A stretch of 44,945 bases of DNA from Hydrogenophaga sp. (GCA_020048405.1 JAIFMP010000038.1:1-44945); one strand, 5' to 3'; positions 16,122 to 25,262 are shown, numbered from the stretch's first letter. Notes: generated by a model from the letters alone, not told the origin. Numbers and translations are program-made.

Positions 16122-16688
16122 TCATTTCTTTGAGTCTTCACGCGGCGTGAAAGTCGCCACGCCCCCTTGAGGGCTGATCTGAATGGCGCAAGCCACCGTC
16201 ATGCGTGCTTTCAGGCGCAAGCGCGCACGCCGCAGGCGGGCTTTGGCAGCAGGCAGGCCCAAACCGTGCATGGCTGCGTAGTCTTGCTGCCGCATGCCGT
16301 GGAGGTCGCATTGGCGAATGATGTCGGCATCGGCATCGGGCAGCTCGGTGAGCACACGCGCCAGGCAACCGGTGAGCTGATCCACCACGGGCAGGGGTTC
16401 GGTCTCGTCCGCAGGCCATTCGGCCACATCGTCGGGCAAGGGCGCGCTGAGGTGCTGGCGGCGCAGATGGTCGGTCAGGGTGTTGCGCGTTACTTCAAAC
16501 AACCATGCGCGTGCGTTGCCCAGACTGCAAAACCGCGCCCCCTGGCGCAGCGCTTTCAAAAAAACGTCTTGCAACAAGTCTTGCGCCTGCGGCGTGTCGC
16601 GTAGCTGGCGAATCAACCAGCCTTGCAGCTCGGCGTGGTGCTTGCCCCAAGCCTGCATGAGGCACGGCGCGGTGGCAGAAGTTGGCAT
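16122..16688 (-). CDS. ECF-type RNA polymerase sigma factor, SigZ-like
   Basis: 188 residues from ATG 16688. Region 2 is seen near residues 30-75 (DTPQAQDLLQDVFLKALRQG to GNARAWLFEVTRNTLTDHLR) and region 4 near 115-170 (LPDADADIIRQCDLHGMRQQ, then LGLPAAKARLRRARLRLKAR). The C-terminal tail with a lone Cys (TVACAIQISPQGG) is like that of SigZ-type factors, which end in a short Cys-containing tail. No anti-sigma gene is adjacent. It is divergent from phoX (162-bp gap) and lies upstream of the permease on the same strand, so it probably controls the permease/MBL/thioredoxin cluster; this is inferred from synteny. Confidence 0.87.
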   Translation of the reverse strand: MPTSATAPCLMQAWGKHHAELQGWLIRQLRDTPQAQDLLQDVFLKALRQGARFCSLGNARAWLFEVTRNTLTDHLRRQHLSAPLPDDVAEWPADETEPLPVVDQLTGCLARVLTELPDADADIIRQCDLHGMRQQDYAAMHGLGLPAAKARLRRARLRLKARMTVACAIQISPQGGVATFTPREDSKK

Positions 16689-16750
16689 GGTTGTGACTGG
16701 CCTAACGGGTGAATTGTCAATCTCAACAAACTGTGACGCCCTGCACACAA

Positions 16751-16786
16751 TGTCACACGCCCGTCACACGCTTGCACGAGTATGCG
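16751..16786 (+). promoter_or_regulatory. Putative Pho box and -10 upstream of the first phoX
   Basis: TGTCACA at 16751 and CGTCACA at 16762 are direct repeats exactly 11 bases apart, the PhoB half-site period. TATGCG at 16781-16786 lies about 10 bases further, where a PhoB-dependent -10 belongs. No proper -35 is seen. The phoX ATG follows at 16851. Confidence 0.6.
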
Positions 16787-16850
16787 GGCTTTCTAAACAG
16801 CTGGGCCTGATTGTCAGAGGGCTACCAGCACCCAACCTGAAAGTATCCGC

Positions 16851-18785
16851 ATGAAACACACCGCCGACACCTCTCGTCGCCACGCATTGAAACTTTTTGC
16901 CGGCATGCCCTTGTTTCCTCTGGCCGGCACACTGTCGGCCAGCACGGCCCTGCTGGCAGCTTGCGGAGGCGGTGACGATGTCGTGATGAAAAGCGTCAGT
17001 TTCAGCTCCATGGCTGCGCCCACACTGGCCAACCCAGCGGCCATGGCCACCACTACCGTGGGCTCGACCATGACGGTGAACTTCAGCAACGACAGCAAAG
17101 TGGAGTTCAAGCTGGCCTACCAGCCATTCTTTGTGACCGGTGACTTGGTATCTGATGGCAAGGGTGGCACGGTGGTGGCAGGTGGTTACTATGACATCAA
17201 CAACAAGCCCCTGATGGACACCACTGTGGCGGGTGCGTCACGCCAGTTCTTCTCGGACTCGCCCGATGGCACTTCGCTGCTGAAAGTGGATGGCGCCAAA
17301 GTCGCTGGCGTGACTGGCAACACAGTGTTTGCCGTGGTTCAGTTTGAGTACACCAGCCTTGCCCAGGACGGCAAGACCGACATGTACGGCAAACTGCCGT
17401 CCCCTATCGCTGTGCTGACGCTGGACCAAAACCCCACCACCGGCAAGCTCAAGTTGGTCAAGTACCACAACGTAGACACATCGGGCGTGAACGGCCTGTG
17501 GATCACCTGCGGTGCCAGCCTGTCTCCATGGAACACCCACCTGTCGAGCGAGGAATACGAGCCCGATGCGTTTGCTTCTCGCAGCAGCAACTTCATGGAC
17601 GCATACAGCACCAACCTGTATGGTGATGCCACCAAGGCCAACCCCTATAACTACGGCCACATGCCTGAAGTGACCGTCAACGCTGACGGCACCGGCACCA
17701 TCAAGAAGCATTACTGCATGGGTCGTATCTCCCATGAACTGGTGCAAGTCATGCCTGACAACCGCACCGTGATGCATGGCGATGACACCACCAACGGCGG
17801 TCTGTTCATGTTCATCGCCGACAAGGAAATGGCCAAGGTGGGCACCGGCTTCAGCCTTGACCCCAGCGCTGCAGCAGCTGCGCTGACCTGGATCAAGCTT
17901 GGCTCAGCCACCAGCGCAGAGATCCGTGCGTTGGTAGATGGCGGCATCAAGCCGACCGACATCATGACCGTGGCGACAACTGATCCGGCACTTGCAACGC
18001 CTGCGGACACGTCTTTCACCAAAATCTTCCTCAATGGCAAGGCCCAATGGGTCAAGTTGAAGCCTGGCATGGAGAAGGCCGCAGCCTTCTTGGAAACCCA
18101 CCGCTACGCCGCTCTGCTCGGCGCATCTTTGGGCTTTACCAAGATGGAGGGCACCACCGTCAACATCAAAGACAAGGTGGCCTACTCGGCCTTGGCTGCT
18201 TGCAGTGCTTCAATGGTCAAGGGCCAGGCGTCTAACGCCATTGCGGGTGGCATTCAGCTGGACAAAGCCCTGAATGCCGGTGCAGTCATGGCACTCGGCC
18301 TCCAAGGCGGCCTGAAGGACGACAAGGGTGCCACCATCAACAGCGAGTGGATGCCAGCGAATATCAAAGCCCTGATCACGGGTGAAGACATCACGGCAGA
18401 TGCGCTGGGCAACACGGGCAACCCAAACAAGATCGCCAGCCCGGACAACATCAAGTTTTCGGAAAAAATGCGCACCCTGTTCATCGGTGAAGACAGTGGC
18501 CTGCACGTCAACAACTTTCTGTGGGCCTACAACATCGACACCAAGGTGCTGTCGCGCATCATGTCCATCCCGGCGGGTGGCGAATCCACTGGCCTGCATG
18601 CGGTGGATGAGCTCAACGGCTGGACCTACATCATGAGCAACTTCCAGCACGCAGGCGACTGGGGTGGCATTCACAACGTGGTCAAAACCACGTTGGACCC
18701 TCTGGTCAAGGCCAACTACAAAGACAAGTTCGGTGCTGCCGTGGGTTACATCACCGGCGAGGCCACCCAGCCCAAGTTGAGCTGA
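16851..18785 (+). CDS. phoX: PhoX-family (DUF839) alkaline phosphatase, Tat-exported
   Basis: 644 residues. The N-terminus has a twin-arginine motif (SRRHALKLFAGM) followed by a hydrophobic core and a lipobox-like LLAACGGG, so the protein is exported folded, and it may also be lipidated. The body follows the PhoX beta-propeller pattern: WITCGASLSPWNTHLSSEE (metal/iron-binding Glu region), NPYNYGHMPEVTV, and near the end FIGEDSGLHVNNFLWAYN and NFQHAGDW. PhoX enzymes are Ca/Fe-dependent monoesterases that release phosphate from organic esters in the periplasm. A Pho-box-like element lies upstream and a second PhoX gene downstream. Separate terminators show they are independent units. Confidence 0.87.
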   Translation: MKHTADTSRRHALKLFAGMPLFPLAGTLSASTALLAACGGGDDVVMKSVSFSSMAAPTLANPAAMATTTVGSTMTVNFSNDSKVEFKLAYQPFFVTGDLVSDGKGGTVVAGGYYDINNKPLMDTTVAGASRQFFSDSPDGTSLLKVDGAKVAGVTGNTVFAVVQFEYTSLAQDGKTDMYGKLPSPIAVLTLDQNPTTGKLKLVKYHNVDTSGVNGLWITCGASLSPWNTHLSSEEYEPDAFASRSSNFMDAYSTNLYGDATKANPYNYGHMPEVTVNADGTGTIKKHYCMGRISHELVQVMPDNRTVMHGDDTTNGGLFMFIADKEMAKVGTGFSLDPSAAAAALTWIKLGSATSAEIRALVDGGIKPTDIMTVATTDPALATPADTSFTKIFLNGKAQWVKLKPGMEKAAAFLETHRYAALLGASLGFTKMEGTTVNIKDKVAYSALAACSASMVKGQASNAIAGGIQLDKALNAGAVMALGLQGGLKDDKGATINSEWMPANIKALITGEDITADALGNTGNPNKIASPDNIKFSEKMRTLFIGEDSGLHVNNFLWAYNIDTKVLSRIMSIPAGGESTGLHAVDELNGWTYIMSNFQHAGDWGGIHNVVKTTLDPLVKANYKDKFGAAVGYITGEATQPKLS

Positions 18786-18853
18786 GACGGTACCTCGGCT
18801 CCAAGGGGCGCCAATTCAAAACCAACAGGGCGCTGACCTGTTGGCCATGGTCC

Positions 18854-18881
18854 AAAACAGGCTCTTCGGGGCCTGTTTTTC
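18854..18881 (+). terminator. Intrinsic terminator after the first phoX
   Basis: AAAACAGGC (18854-18862), loop of 8, GCCTGTTTT, then further T. A clear rho-independent terminator about 70 bases past the stop. Confidence 0.88.
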
Positions 18882-18954
18882 ATGGTGCGAACACCATCTA
18901 CCGCAGGCAAAGCTTCACCATTCACTGCGGCTCCTCACTCCACCGTTCTTTTTT

Positions 18955-18971
18955 TGTCACGAGAATGACAC
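18955..18971 (+). promoter_or_regulatory. Putative Pho box upstream of the second phoX
   Basis: TGTCAC at 18955 and TGACAC at 18966 are spaced by exactly 11 bases. A GGACAC follows but is out of phase (offset 8). The start codon is at 19025; no convincing -10 could be picked. Confidence 0.5.
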
Positions 18972-19024
18972 AGGGACACGGGACGATGTCCTTTGGATCA
19001 ACCAGCATGAGACCCTGACCGTAT

Positions 19025-21190
19025 ATGTCCCTGACCACAAACACCCCCATCGACTTCAACGACGAAGACTCCAACACCAGCAACAACCAGGCATTTGAAA
19101 CGGTGCTGGATACCCGCCTGAGCCGCCGCAGCCTGTTCAAAGGTGCCGGCCTGGCAGGTGCTGCAGCCGGTGCCACCGCGCTGGGTGGCTGCGCGACCAC
19201 GATGGGCGGCAACACAACCCAAGCCCTGGGCTCTCTGGGCTTCAAGCCCGTGGCCAAGAGCCAGGCCGATACAGTGGTGGTGCCCGAGGGCTACACCGCC
19301 CGCGTCATTTACGCGCTGGGCGACCCACTCACCGCCGCAACGCCCGCCTTCAAAAACGACGGCACCGATACCGACTTCGGGAACCGCGCAGGTGACCACC
19401 ACGACGGCATTGAGTGGTTTGGTCTGGACGCCAGCGGCAAACCGTCTGACACCTTTGCCTCACGCGGCCTCCTGGCCATGAACCACGAAGCCACCACAGA
19501 TGAAAAGCTGTCTTCATTCTTCATCCACGCCAACGGCGGCACGTCCAACCTGCCCCGCCCGGCTGCCGAGATCGATAAGGAACTGATGATCCACGGCATT
19601 TCCGTCGCTGAAGTGCAGACCGACGGCAAGCAATGGGCATACAAACCCAGCTCGGCATTCAACCGCCGTGTCACCACCATGACCGAGGTGGTGGTGAGTG
19701 GCCCCGCCAAGGGCAGCGACCACCTGGCCACCCGCTTCAGCCCCGATGGCACCAAGGCCCGTGGCACGCTGAACAACTGCGGCACCGGCCGCACGCCCTG
19801 GGGCACCTTCGTGTCGGGCGAAGAAAACTGGTTTGGCTACTTCTCCCGCGACGCCAAGGACGACGAGCGCCGCAAAAAAGACAAGCAGGTGCAGGCCCTC
19901 AACCGCTACGGCCGCAAAGCCGGTGCCCCCAGCCGCCACGGCTGGGAAAGCGGCGGCTCGGCCGACACCTATGCACGATGGAACAACGGCGCACTGGCCG
20001 CCAGCGCCAAGGAAGACTTCCGCAACGAAATGAACACCTTCGGCTACATCGTTGAACTGGACCCGTACAACACCAACGCCAAGCTGGTCAAGCGCACAGC
20101 GCTGGGTCGTTTCGGCCACGAAAACGTGACCTTCGACCGTGTGGTGGCAGGCCAGCCCGTGGTGGCCTACATGGGCGACGATGCACGCGGCGAATACATC
20201 TACAAGTTTGTGTCCACTGCCGTGTGGGACCCGAAAGACGCACAAGGCGGCAACCGCCTGGCTGCGGGTGACAAGTATCTCGACAAAGGCACCCTGTTTG
20301 CCGCACGCTTCAAGGACGACGGCACCGGTGAATGGATGGAGTTGTCGCTGAACAACCCCGTCATTGCCAACAGCTCGTATTTCGAGTTCAAAACCCCTGC
20401 TGACGTGGCCGTGTTCACCCGCCTGGCCGCCGACGCCGTGCAAGCCACCAAGATGGACCGCCCCGAGTGGGCCGGTGTGAACCCGAAAAACGGTGAGGTC
20501 TACATCACCCTCACCAACAACAGCAGGCGCACCGTGGCCACTGCGGATGCGGCCAACCCCCGTGCCTACAGCGACATGAAGGCAGGCAAAGAGCAAAAAG
20601 GCAACGTCAACGGGCACATCGTCCGCCTCGCGCACGGCAAGCCAGCCGACAAGGCCTTCAAGTGGGACATCTACTTGTTTGCTTCGGAAGCAGGAGCCGA
20701 CAAAGCCACCGTCAACCTCTCTAGCTTGACCGACGACAACGACCTTTCATCGCCCGACGGCCTGGTGTTCAGCAAAGCCACCGGCGTGTGCTGGATTCAG
20801 ACCGACGACGGTGCCTACACCGACACCACCAACTGCATGCTGCTGGCAGCCCTGCCTGGCCAACAAGGTGATGGGGCAAGCAAAACCCTGACCTATGGCG
20901 ACAAAAAGGTGACCACGTACGCAGGCAAACCCCAGACGCCCGCGACGCTCAAGCGCTTTCTGGTCGGCCCGAAGGGCGCTGAAATCACCGGCATCACCGA
21001 AACGCCGGATGGCCGCGCGATCTTCGTGAACATCCAGCACGCGGGTGAAAAAACCAAGATGGCCGACGTGGGCACCCCCGACAACTATCAGAGCCAATGG
21101 CCGGCCAACGCAGGCTACGGCGCGGGCAAACGCCCCCGCTCGGCCACCATCGTCATCACCAAGAACGACGGTGGTGTGATCGGTACCTGA
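19025..21190 (+). CDS. PhoX-family phosphatase, large type, Tat-exported
   Basis: 721 residues, longer than the upstream PhoX and of a different subtype. The Tat motif lies well inside (LSRRSLFKGAGLAG, about residues 35-48) after an acidic N-terminal leader, followed by ATALGGCATT, which could be a lipobox. Key stretches: CGTGRTPWGTFVSGEENWFG (PhoX active-site Glu region), GRFGHENVTFDR, FDRVVAGQPVVAYMGDDARG, RPEWAGVNPKNGEVYITLTN and FVNIQHAGEKT. It is expected to hydrolyse phosphate esters in the periplasm with Ca/Fe cofactors. The start at 19025 has only a weak ribosome site. It has its own Pho-box-like element and terminator. Confidence 0.9.
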   Translation: MSLTTNTPIDFNDEDSNTSNNQAFETVLDTRLSRRSLFKGAGLAGAAAGATALGGCATTMGGNTTQALGSLGFKPVAKSQADTVVVPEGYTARVIYALGDPLTAATPAFKNDGTDTDFGNRAGDHHDGIEWFGLDASGKPSDTFASRGLLAMNHEATTDEKLSSFFIHANGGTSNLPRPAAEIDKELMIHGISVAEVQTDGKQWAYKPSSAFNRRVTTMTEVVVSGPAKGSDHLATRFSPDGTKARGTLNNCGTGRTPWGTFVSGEENWFGYFSRDAKDDERRKKDKQVQALNRYGRKAGAPSRHGWESGGSADTYARWNNGALAASAKEDFRNEMNTFGYIVELDPYNTNAKLVKRTALGRFGHENVTFDRVVAGQPVVAYMGDDARGEYIYKFVSTAVWDPKDAQGGNRLAAGDKYLDKGTLFAARFKDDGTGEWMELSLNNPVIANSSYFEFKTPADVAVFTRLAADAVQATKMDRPEWAGVNPKNGEVYITLTNNSRRTVATADAANPRAYSDMKAGKEQKGNVNGHIVRLAHGKPADKAFKWDIYLFASEAGADKATVNLSSLTDDNDLSSPDGLVFSKATGVCWIQTDDGAYTDTTNCMLLAALPGQQGDGASKTLTYGDKKVTTYAGKPQTPATLKRFLVGPKGAEITGITETPDGRAIFVNIQHAGEKTKMADVGTPDNYQSQWPANAGYGAGKRPRSATIVITKNDGGVIGT

Positions 21191-21217
21191 CACACCCACT
21201 ACGCAAACCGTCTACAG

Positions 21218-21244
21218 CAGGCCCCTCGGGGCCTGTTTGTTTTC
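21218..21244 (+). terminator. Intrinsic terminator after the second phoX
   Basis: CAGGCCCC, TC, GGGGCCTG, then TTTGTTTT. The effective loop is larger than two bases because the inner pairs open. Confidence 0.87.
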
Positions 21245-21274
21245 GGCCTGCCAACTGACATGCGCACCACTTTG

Positions 21275-21307
21275 GTTCACATAAGTGACACAAAACCGAC
21301 ATCAAAA
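21275..21307 (+). promoter_or_regulatory. Putative triple Pho box upstream of the 21.4-24.0 kb unit
   Basis: Three successive 11-base units start at 21275, 21286 and 21297 (GTTCACATAAG, TGACACAAAAC, CGACATCAAAA), close to the PhoB pattern of CTGTCAT plus an A-rich tail. GATACC at about 21323 may be the -10. The next start codon is at 21379. Confidence 0.6.
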
Positions 21308-21378
21308 TACCCCGGGGTGTGCGATACCCTCGCTAACCCTGAGTCGCATTGTGCGATGCAACATAACGGAACATCCCC

Positions 21379-21704
21379 ATGCTTGCCATCAAAAAAGCCC
21401 GCAAACTGATTGAAGCCAACCCCGCCGACGCAGCTTCCAAAACCCTTGCTGACTTGGTATTGGCCCTGGAAAGCGAAACGCCTTTCCAACTCGCTGACAT
21501 TTACGAACTCGACTACAAGCGCTTTGAAATTGCGCTGGAAATCCTCGCCGAATGGCGCATGGACCGCTACTACGCCAAAAAGCTGCGCCTGGTGGACGTG
21601 AGCACCATGGCTTGTGCCAAGCCAAGATGCGCCTGCATCTGGCGAGACCAAAAAAGACATTTAATAGTGCCTCTGGCGCTTGCTGGTATTTGGTTAATAG
21701 CTAG
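21379..21704 (+). CDS. Small uncharacterised protein, 3' end unclear (frameshift or read-through)
   Basis: Starts MLAIKKARKLIEANPADAAS at 21379. About 75 residues are soluble, helical and charged (LADLVLALESETPFQLADIY, YKRFEIALEILAEWRMDRYY) and look like a real protein I do not recognise. From about codon 73 the frame becomes Cys/Trp-rich and implausible, yet it has no stop and runs straight into the next gene. One base away, frame 3 gives HGLCQAKMRLHLARPKK and a TAG at 21702-21704, which looks more protein-like. A one-base frameshift near 21595-21615 is therefore likely. The candidate stop lies inside dispersed-repeat copy D. A Pho-box-like element lies upstream. Confidence 0.5.
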
Positions 21705-21710
21705 CAATTT
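21663..21710 (+). repeat. Dispersed short repeat, copy D
   Basis: AGTGCCTCTG, then GCGCTTG at 21676-21682, 16 bases, AGCTA at 21699-21703 and an A/T-rich end. It lies between the small ORF and the esterase-like gene and supplies a possible stop codon for the former. Confidence 0.7.
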
Positions 21711-21780
21711 TTATTCATGCCGCTGTCACACCAGCGGCATAAGCTGGTTGGGTTGTTTCACTCTTCCAACCCTCCAGCTC

Positions 21781-24012
21781 ATGTCTCACACACCCAAACT
21801 GCTCACCTTGGCCGCCGCACTTGTTGCGGCTTTTTCATGGGGCACTGCTGCCGTGGCGCAGCAAACCTCCGTCGCCGCGCAGGCTTCATCCAAGGGCAGC
21901 TTTGCCATGGTGGCACACCTGGCGGTCGATGGCGTGGCTGAAATCGTGGCCGCCACGCCCAACGGGCAGACCCTGTTCTACACCAGCGCCGACGCCGGTG
22001 TGCTGGGTGTGGTGGACATTGCCGATCCCACTCGCCCAGCCCTGTTGCCCCGCGTCGATGTGCGCCTGGGTGGCGTGGGTGAACCCACCTCGGTGGCCAT
22101 CACGCCTGATGGACGCTTTGCTGTGGTGGCCCTGCGCATGGACGACGATGTGCACCACGCCCGCCGCGGCTTTTTGCGGGTGTTTGACATCAGCAACCCG
22201 CGCAACGTCACAGCGGTGAAAAACATCACCGTGGGCATCGGCCCCGACTCTCTGGCCCTGCACGGCAGCGGCAAAACCCTGCGCGCCGTGGTGGCCATCG
22301 AAGACGAAGAAACCATTGCCGAGGGCAAAGACAAGGGCGATGCCACCCTGGGCGGCAAGCGCCCAGGCCGCATCGACGTTGCCGGCCTGCAACACCTCTA
22401 CGGGGGCACCGACAGCGGGCTGCAAAGCCTCGAATTGGTTGCGGCGCTGAAGGCGCTGCCCGACGCCGTGTACCCGGCAGACCCCCAGCCCGAGTTGGTG
22501 GCCATCGACCACAAAAACCACATGGCGGTAGTGAGCCTGCAGGAAAACAACGCCGTGGCGCTCGTGGACCTGCGTCACCCGCGCAAAGCCAAACTGATGC
22601 GAGTGTTTTCCACCGGAACCGTGGAGCGCAAAGCCAACGCCGACCTGAAAAAAGACAAGGAAATTGCCTTCACCGACAGCCTGGTGGCCCGGCGCGAAGC
22701 CGACGGCGTGACCTGGGTCGTGCCAGGCGTGTTCGCCACCGCCAACGAGGGCGACGGTAAAAAAGACAAGGCCGGTGTGTTGCCCGGTGGCCGTGGTTTC
22801 ACGCTGTTCAATACCCAAGGCCAAGTGGTGTTTGAAGCCGGTGCGACCACCGAGTTGAATGCGTTGCGCCACGGCCACTACCCCGACGCCCGCTCGGCTG
22901 CCAAAGGCGTGGAAATTGAAGCTGTGGCCAGCGGTTCATTCGGCGGCGTGCCCTACCTGCTGGTGGGCTCAGAACGTGGCTCTTACCTCGACGTGTACCG
23001 CGTGGCCAACCCTGCCCAGCCGGAGTGGGTGCAACTGCTGCCCACCGGGCACGCGCCGGAAGGGGTGACCACCGTCACCCGCCGCGCGGATGGCCAGCAA
23101 TTGGTTGTGACTGCCAACGAAAAAGACAATTCTCTCAACGTCTTTCGCTTCCTCTCACAAGGCGCACCGGCCAACCCCCAGGAACCACAACTGGTGTCCA
23201 AAGACGTCATGCCGTGGGGTGCTTTGTCGGGGCTGACGACCGATGGCGCATACCTGTACGCCGTGCCCGACAACGCATTTGCCCAGTCGCGCATCTGGCG
23301 CATCAACGTCGGCGAGTTGGCATCTGGACGCATGGTGATTGACCAGGTGACGATGCTGACCGAAGCCAACGGCCAGCCGCTGAAGGTTGACCCGGAAGGC
23401 ATTGCCAAAGTGGCTGACGGCTTCTGGGTGGCCAGCGAAGGCAAAACCGTGGCCGACAACGAGCTCATCAAGGTCAACCCCGCCGGTGTGGTGCAGCAGC
23501 GTGTGAAACTGCCTGCAGCCATACAGGCCCGGTTTGCCAACCCCAAAACCGGTACCGGCTTTGAGGGCGTGACCGCCAGCGCCGACGGCCAAACGCTGTA
23601 CATGGCGATCCAACGCGGCTTTGACCTGGCCAAGCCCCAGGCGGCCATCGTCAAATGGCACATTCCCAGCAACACCTGGACCACGGCACTGTATCCGCTG
23701 GAGCAACACAGCAAAGACGCCAAGCAGTTCTGGATGGGTCTGTCCGAAATCACCCTGCTGCCCGACGGCCGCCTGCTGCTGCTGGAAGGCAAGGCCATCA
23801 GCGCTGAGGTCAAGCGCGTCTACAGCGTGAAAGGGTCTGACGTGACCGAAGGTGCCGTGCTGACCAAAACCCTGGTCAAAGACCTGCGCCGCGACCACAA
23901 CTACCTGCAGGAAAAAGCCGAGGGCATGGTGGTGTTCAACGGCAACCTGTGGGTGGTGAATGACAACGACGGTGCGGGCTGGACACGCATGTTGAACGCC
24001 GGGAAGCTCTGA
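21781..24012 (+). CDS. Esterase-like activity of phytase family protein, exported
   Basis: 743 residues from ATG 21781. A Sec signal peptide is clear (LLTLAAALVAAFSWGTAAVA, cleavage after AVA). The N-terminal ~400 residues form WD/YVTN-like propeller repeats (VAATPNGQTLFYTSADAGVL, TPDGRFAVVAL, LALHGSGKTLRAVVAIEDEE). The C-terminal ~300 residues match the 'esterase-like activity of phytase' domain: VDPEGIAKVADGFWVASEG, GTGFEGVTASADGQTLYMAI, LLPDGRLLLLEGK and EKAEGMVVFNGNLWVVNDND. Such proteins are thought to act on organic phosphates, which fits the two PhoX neighbours and the upstream Pho-box-like site. The frame is open upstream to 21379, but the signal peptide fixes this start. Confidence 0.85.
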   Translation: MSHTPKLLTLAAALVAAFSWGTAAVAQQTSVAAQASSKGSFAMVAHLAVDGVAEIVAATPNGQTLFYTSADAGVLGVVDIADPTRPALLPRVDVRLGGVGEPTSVAITPDGRFAVVALRMDDDVHHARRGFLRVFDISNPRNVTAVKNITVGIGPDSLALHGSGKTLRAVVAIEDEETIAEGKDKGDATLGGKRPGRIDVAGLQHLYGGTDSGLQSLELVAALKALPDAVYPADPQPELVAIDHKNHMAVVSLQENNAVALVDLRHPRKAKLMRVFSTGTVERKANADLKKDKEIAFTDSLVARREADGVTWVVPGVFATANEGDGKKDKAGVLPGGRGFTLFNTQGQVVFEAGATTELNALRHGHYPDARSAAKGVEIEAVASGSFGGVPYLLVGSERGSYLDVYRVANPAQPEWVQLLPTGHAPEGVTTVTRRADGQQLVVTANEKDNSLNVFRFLSQGAPANPQEPQLVSKDVMPWGALSGLTTDGAYLYAVPDNAFAQSRIWRINVGELASGRMVIDQVTMLTEANGQPLKVDPEGIAKVADGFWVASEGKTVADNELIKVNPAGVVQQRVKLPAAIQARFANPKTGTGFEGVTASADGQTLYMAIQRGFDLAKPQAAIVKWHIPSNTWTTALYPLEQHSKDAKQFWMGLSEITLLPDGRLLLLEGKAISAEVKRVYSVKGSDVTEGAVLTKTLVKDLRRDHNYLQEKAEGMVVFNGNLWVVNDNDGAGWTRMLNAGKL

Positions 24013-24020
24013 GCCGCTCG

Positions 24021-24049
24021 AAAAGCGTTGCAATCATGCAACTTTTTTG
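24021..24049 (+). terminator. Weak intrinsic terminator after the phytase-like gene
   Basis: GTTGCA, ATCA, TGCAAC then T6. The stem is only 6 bp but is flanked by A4 and T runs. Confidence 0.65.
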
Positions 24050-24181
24050 GGTTTCCACTCTGGTGTCACAGAGATTTCTTTCCTCGAAGCTGCAATACAT
24101 CCACCTGATTGCTCAAAGCAACGGGATCGCGAGTCGCCGGAAAACGTCGACTCCACCAACCAACACTTTGGAGAGATTTTC

Positions 24182-25156
24182 ATGAAAAAGAGCCTGATCG
24201 CTCTGGCCGTACTGGCCTCCACCGGTGCCGCTATGGCCCAATCTTCAGTCACTGTTTATGGTCGCCTTGACGGCTCCGTGGGCAGCATCGATGAAGGCAA
24301 AGGCAGCGACACCAAGTTTTTCAGCGGTGGCGATGTGGGTCTGACGACCCCCCGCTTGGGCTTCAAAGGCACTGAAGACCTGGGTGGCGGCCTGAAAGCA
24401 AACTTCCAGTTGGAGCAGCGCATCAACATCGACACTGGCGCACTGCAGAGCCCTTCTTTCAAAGGTGCTTCCACCGTGGGCCTGGCAGGTTCTTTCGGTG
24501 AAGTCCGTGCCGGTCGCATGCTGACATCTTTCGACGATGTTCGCGCCCTGTCGAACAACCACAACGTCTTCGATTCCAACGGTTTCACCGCCACTGGGTT
24601 CGTGTTCGAAAGCTTCGGCGCCAAAGCCATGAAGTACAACAGCCGCCCCAACGGCTCCATCCGTTTCGACAGCGCCAAATTCGGCGGTGTGTACGGGTCG
24701 TTCACTCATGCATTCGAGCAGACTGCTGGCAAGGGCGACACCGTCACGGCCTTCCATTTGGGCTACAAAGCCGGTGGCTTGAACGTGGCTGTGGGTTTCC
24801 AGGATGAGAAGAACGTCACTGAAAACACCATGCTGGCAGCTGCCTACAACTTTGGCATGTTTGCCCTGTCGGGCGGCTATCAGATGGGCAAGACCGCCGG
24901 TGGCAAGAAAGAAAATGGCTACAACATCGGCGTGGAAGTGCCCGTGGGCGCCATCAAGCTGTCCGCAGGTTACTCCGTGGGCGACAGCAAGTCCGACGGT
25001 TTTGATTCCAGCGGCTTCGGGTTGGGCGCCAAGTACAGCCTGAGCAAGCGCACCTCGATCTATGGCGGCTACAGCACTGCCAAGGTCGAAACCGCCGCAG
25101 GCGCGACCTCCAAAGAGAAAAAGCTCTTCGCCTTTGGCGTGCGCCACGACTTCTGA
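24182..25156 (+). CDS. Gram-negative porin (Omp32/porin_4 type)
   Basis: 324 residues from ATG 24182 with GGAGAG at about 24170. Signal peptide MKKSLIALAVLASTGAAMAQ, cleaved after AMA. The mature N-terminus SSVTVYGRLDGSVG, the alternating beta-strand pattern, the GFKGTEDLGGGLKANFQLEQ and SFGEVRAGRML stretches, and the C-terminal FGVRHDF ending in Phe (a BAM recognition signal) are typical of 16-stranded trimeric porins of beta-proteobacteria. It forms a general diffusion channel in the outer membrane; anion preference, common in this group, is not shown by the sequence alone. It has its own terminator. A lone TGTCACA at 24064 lies upstream but without a partner at 11 bases. Confidence 0.95.
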   Translation: MKKSLIALAVLASTGAAMAQSSVTVYGRLDGSVGSIDEGKGSDTKFFSGGDVGLTTPRLGFKGTEDLGGGLKANFQLEQRINIDTGALQSPSFKGASTVGLAGSFGEVRAGRMLTSFDDVRALSNNHNVFDSNGFTATGFVFESFGAKAMKYNSRPNGSIRFDSAKFGGVYGSFTHAFEQTAGKGDTVTAFHLGYKAGGLNVAVGFQDEKNVTENTMLAAAYNFGMFALSGGYQMGKTAGGKKENGYNIGVEVPVGAIKLSAGYSVGDSKSDGFDSSGFGLGAKYSLSKRTSIYGGYSTAKVETAAGATSKEKKLFAFGVRHDF

Positions 25157-25262
25157 TGTCGTGACCCGTGTGTGCTGCCTTGGCAGCGCACACCCCCCGT
25201 TTCCTCGTTTTTCCAAGGTTGCGCGGAGCAAGCAATTGCAATCAGAGACCGCGTGATTTTTC

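Noticed and set aside
24026-24070. Pho box before the porin
   Set aside because: Only one TGTCACA is present; there is no partner at 11 bases.
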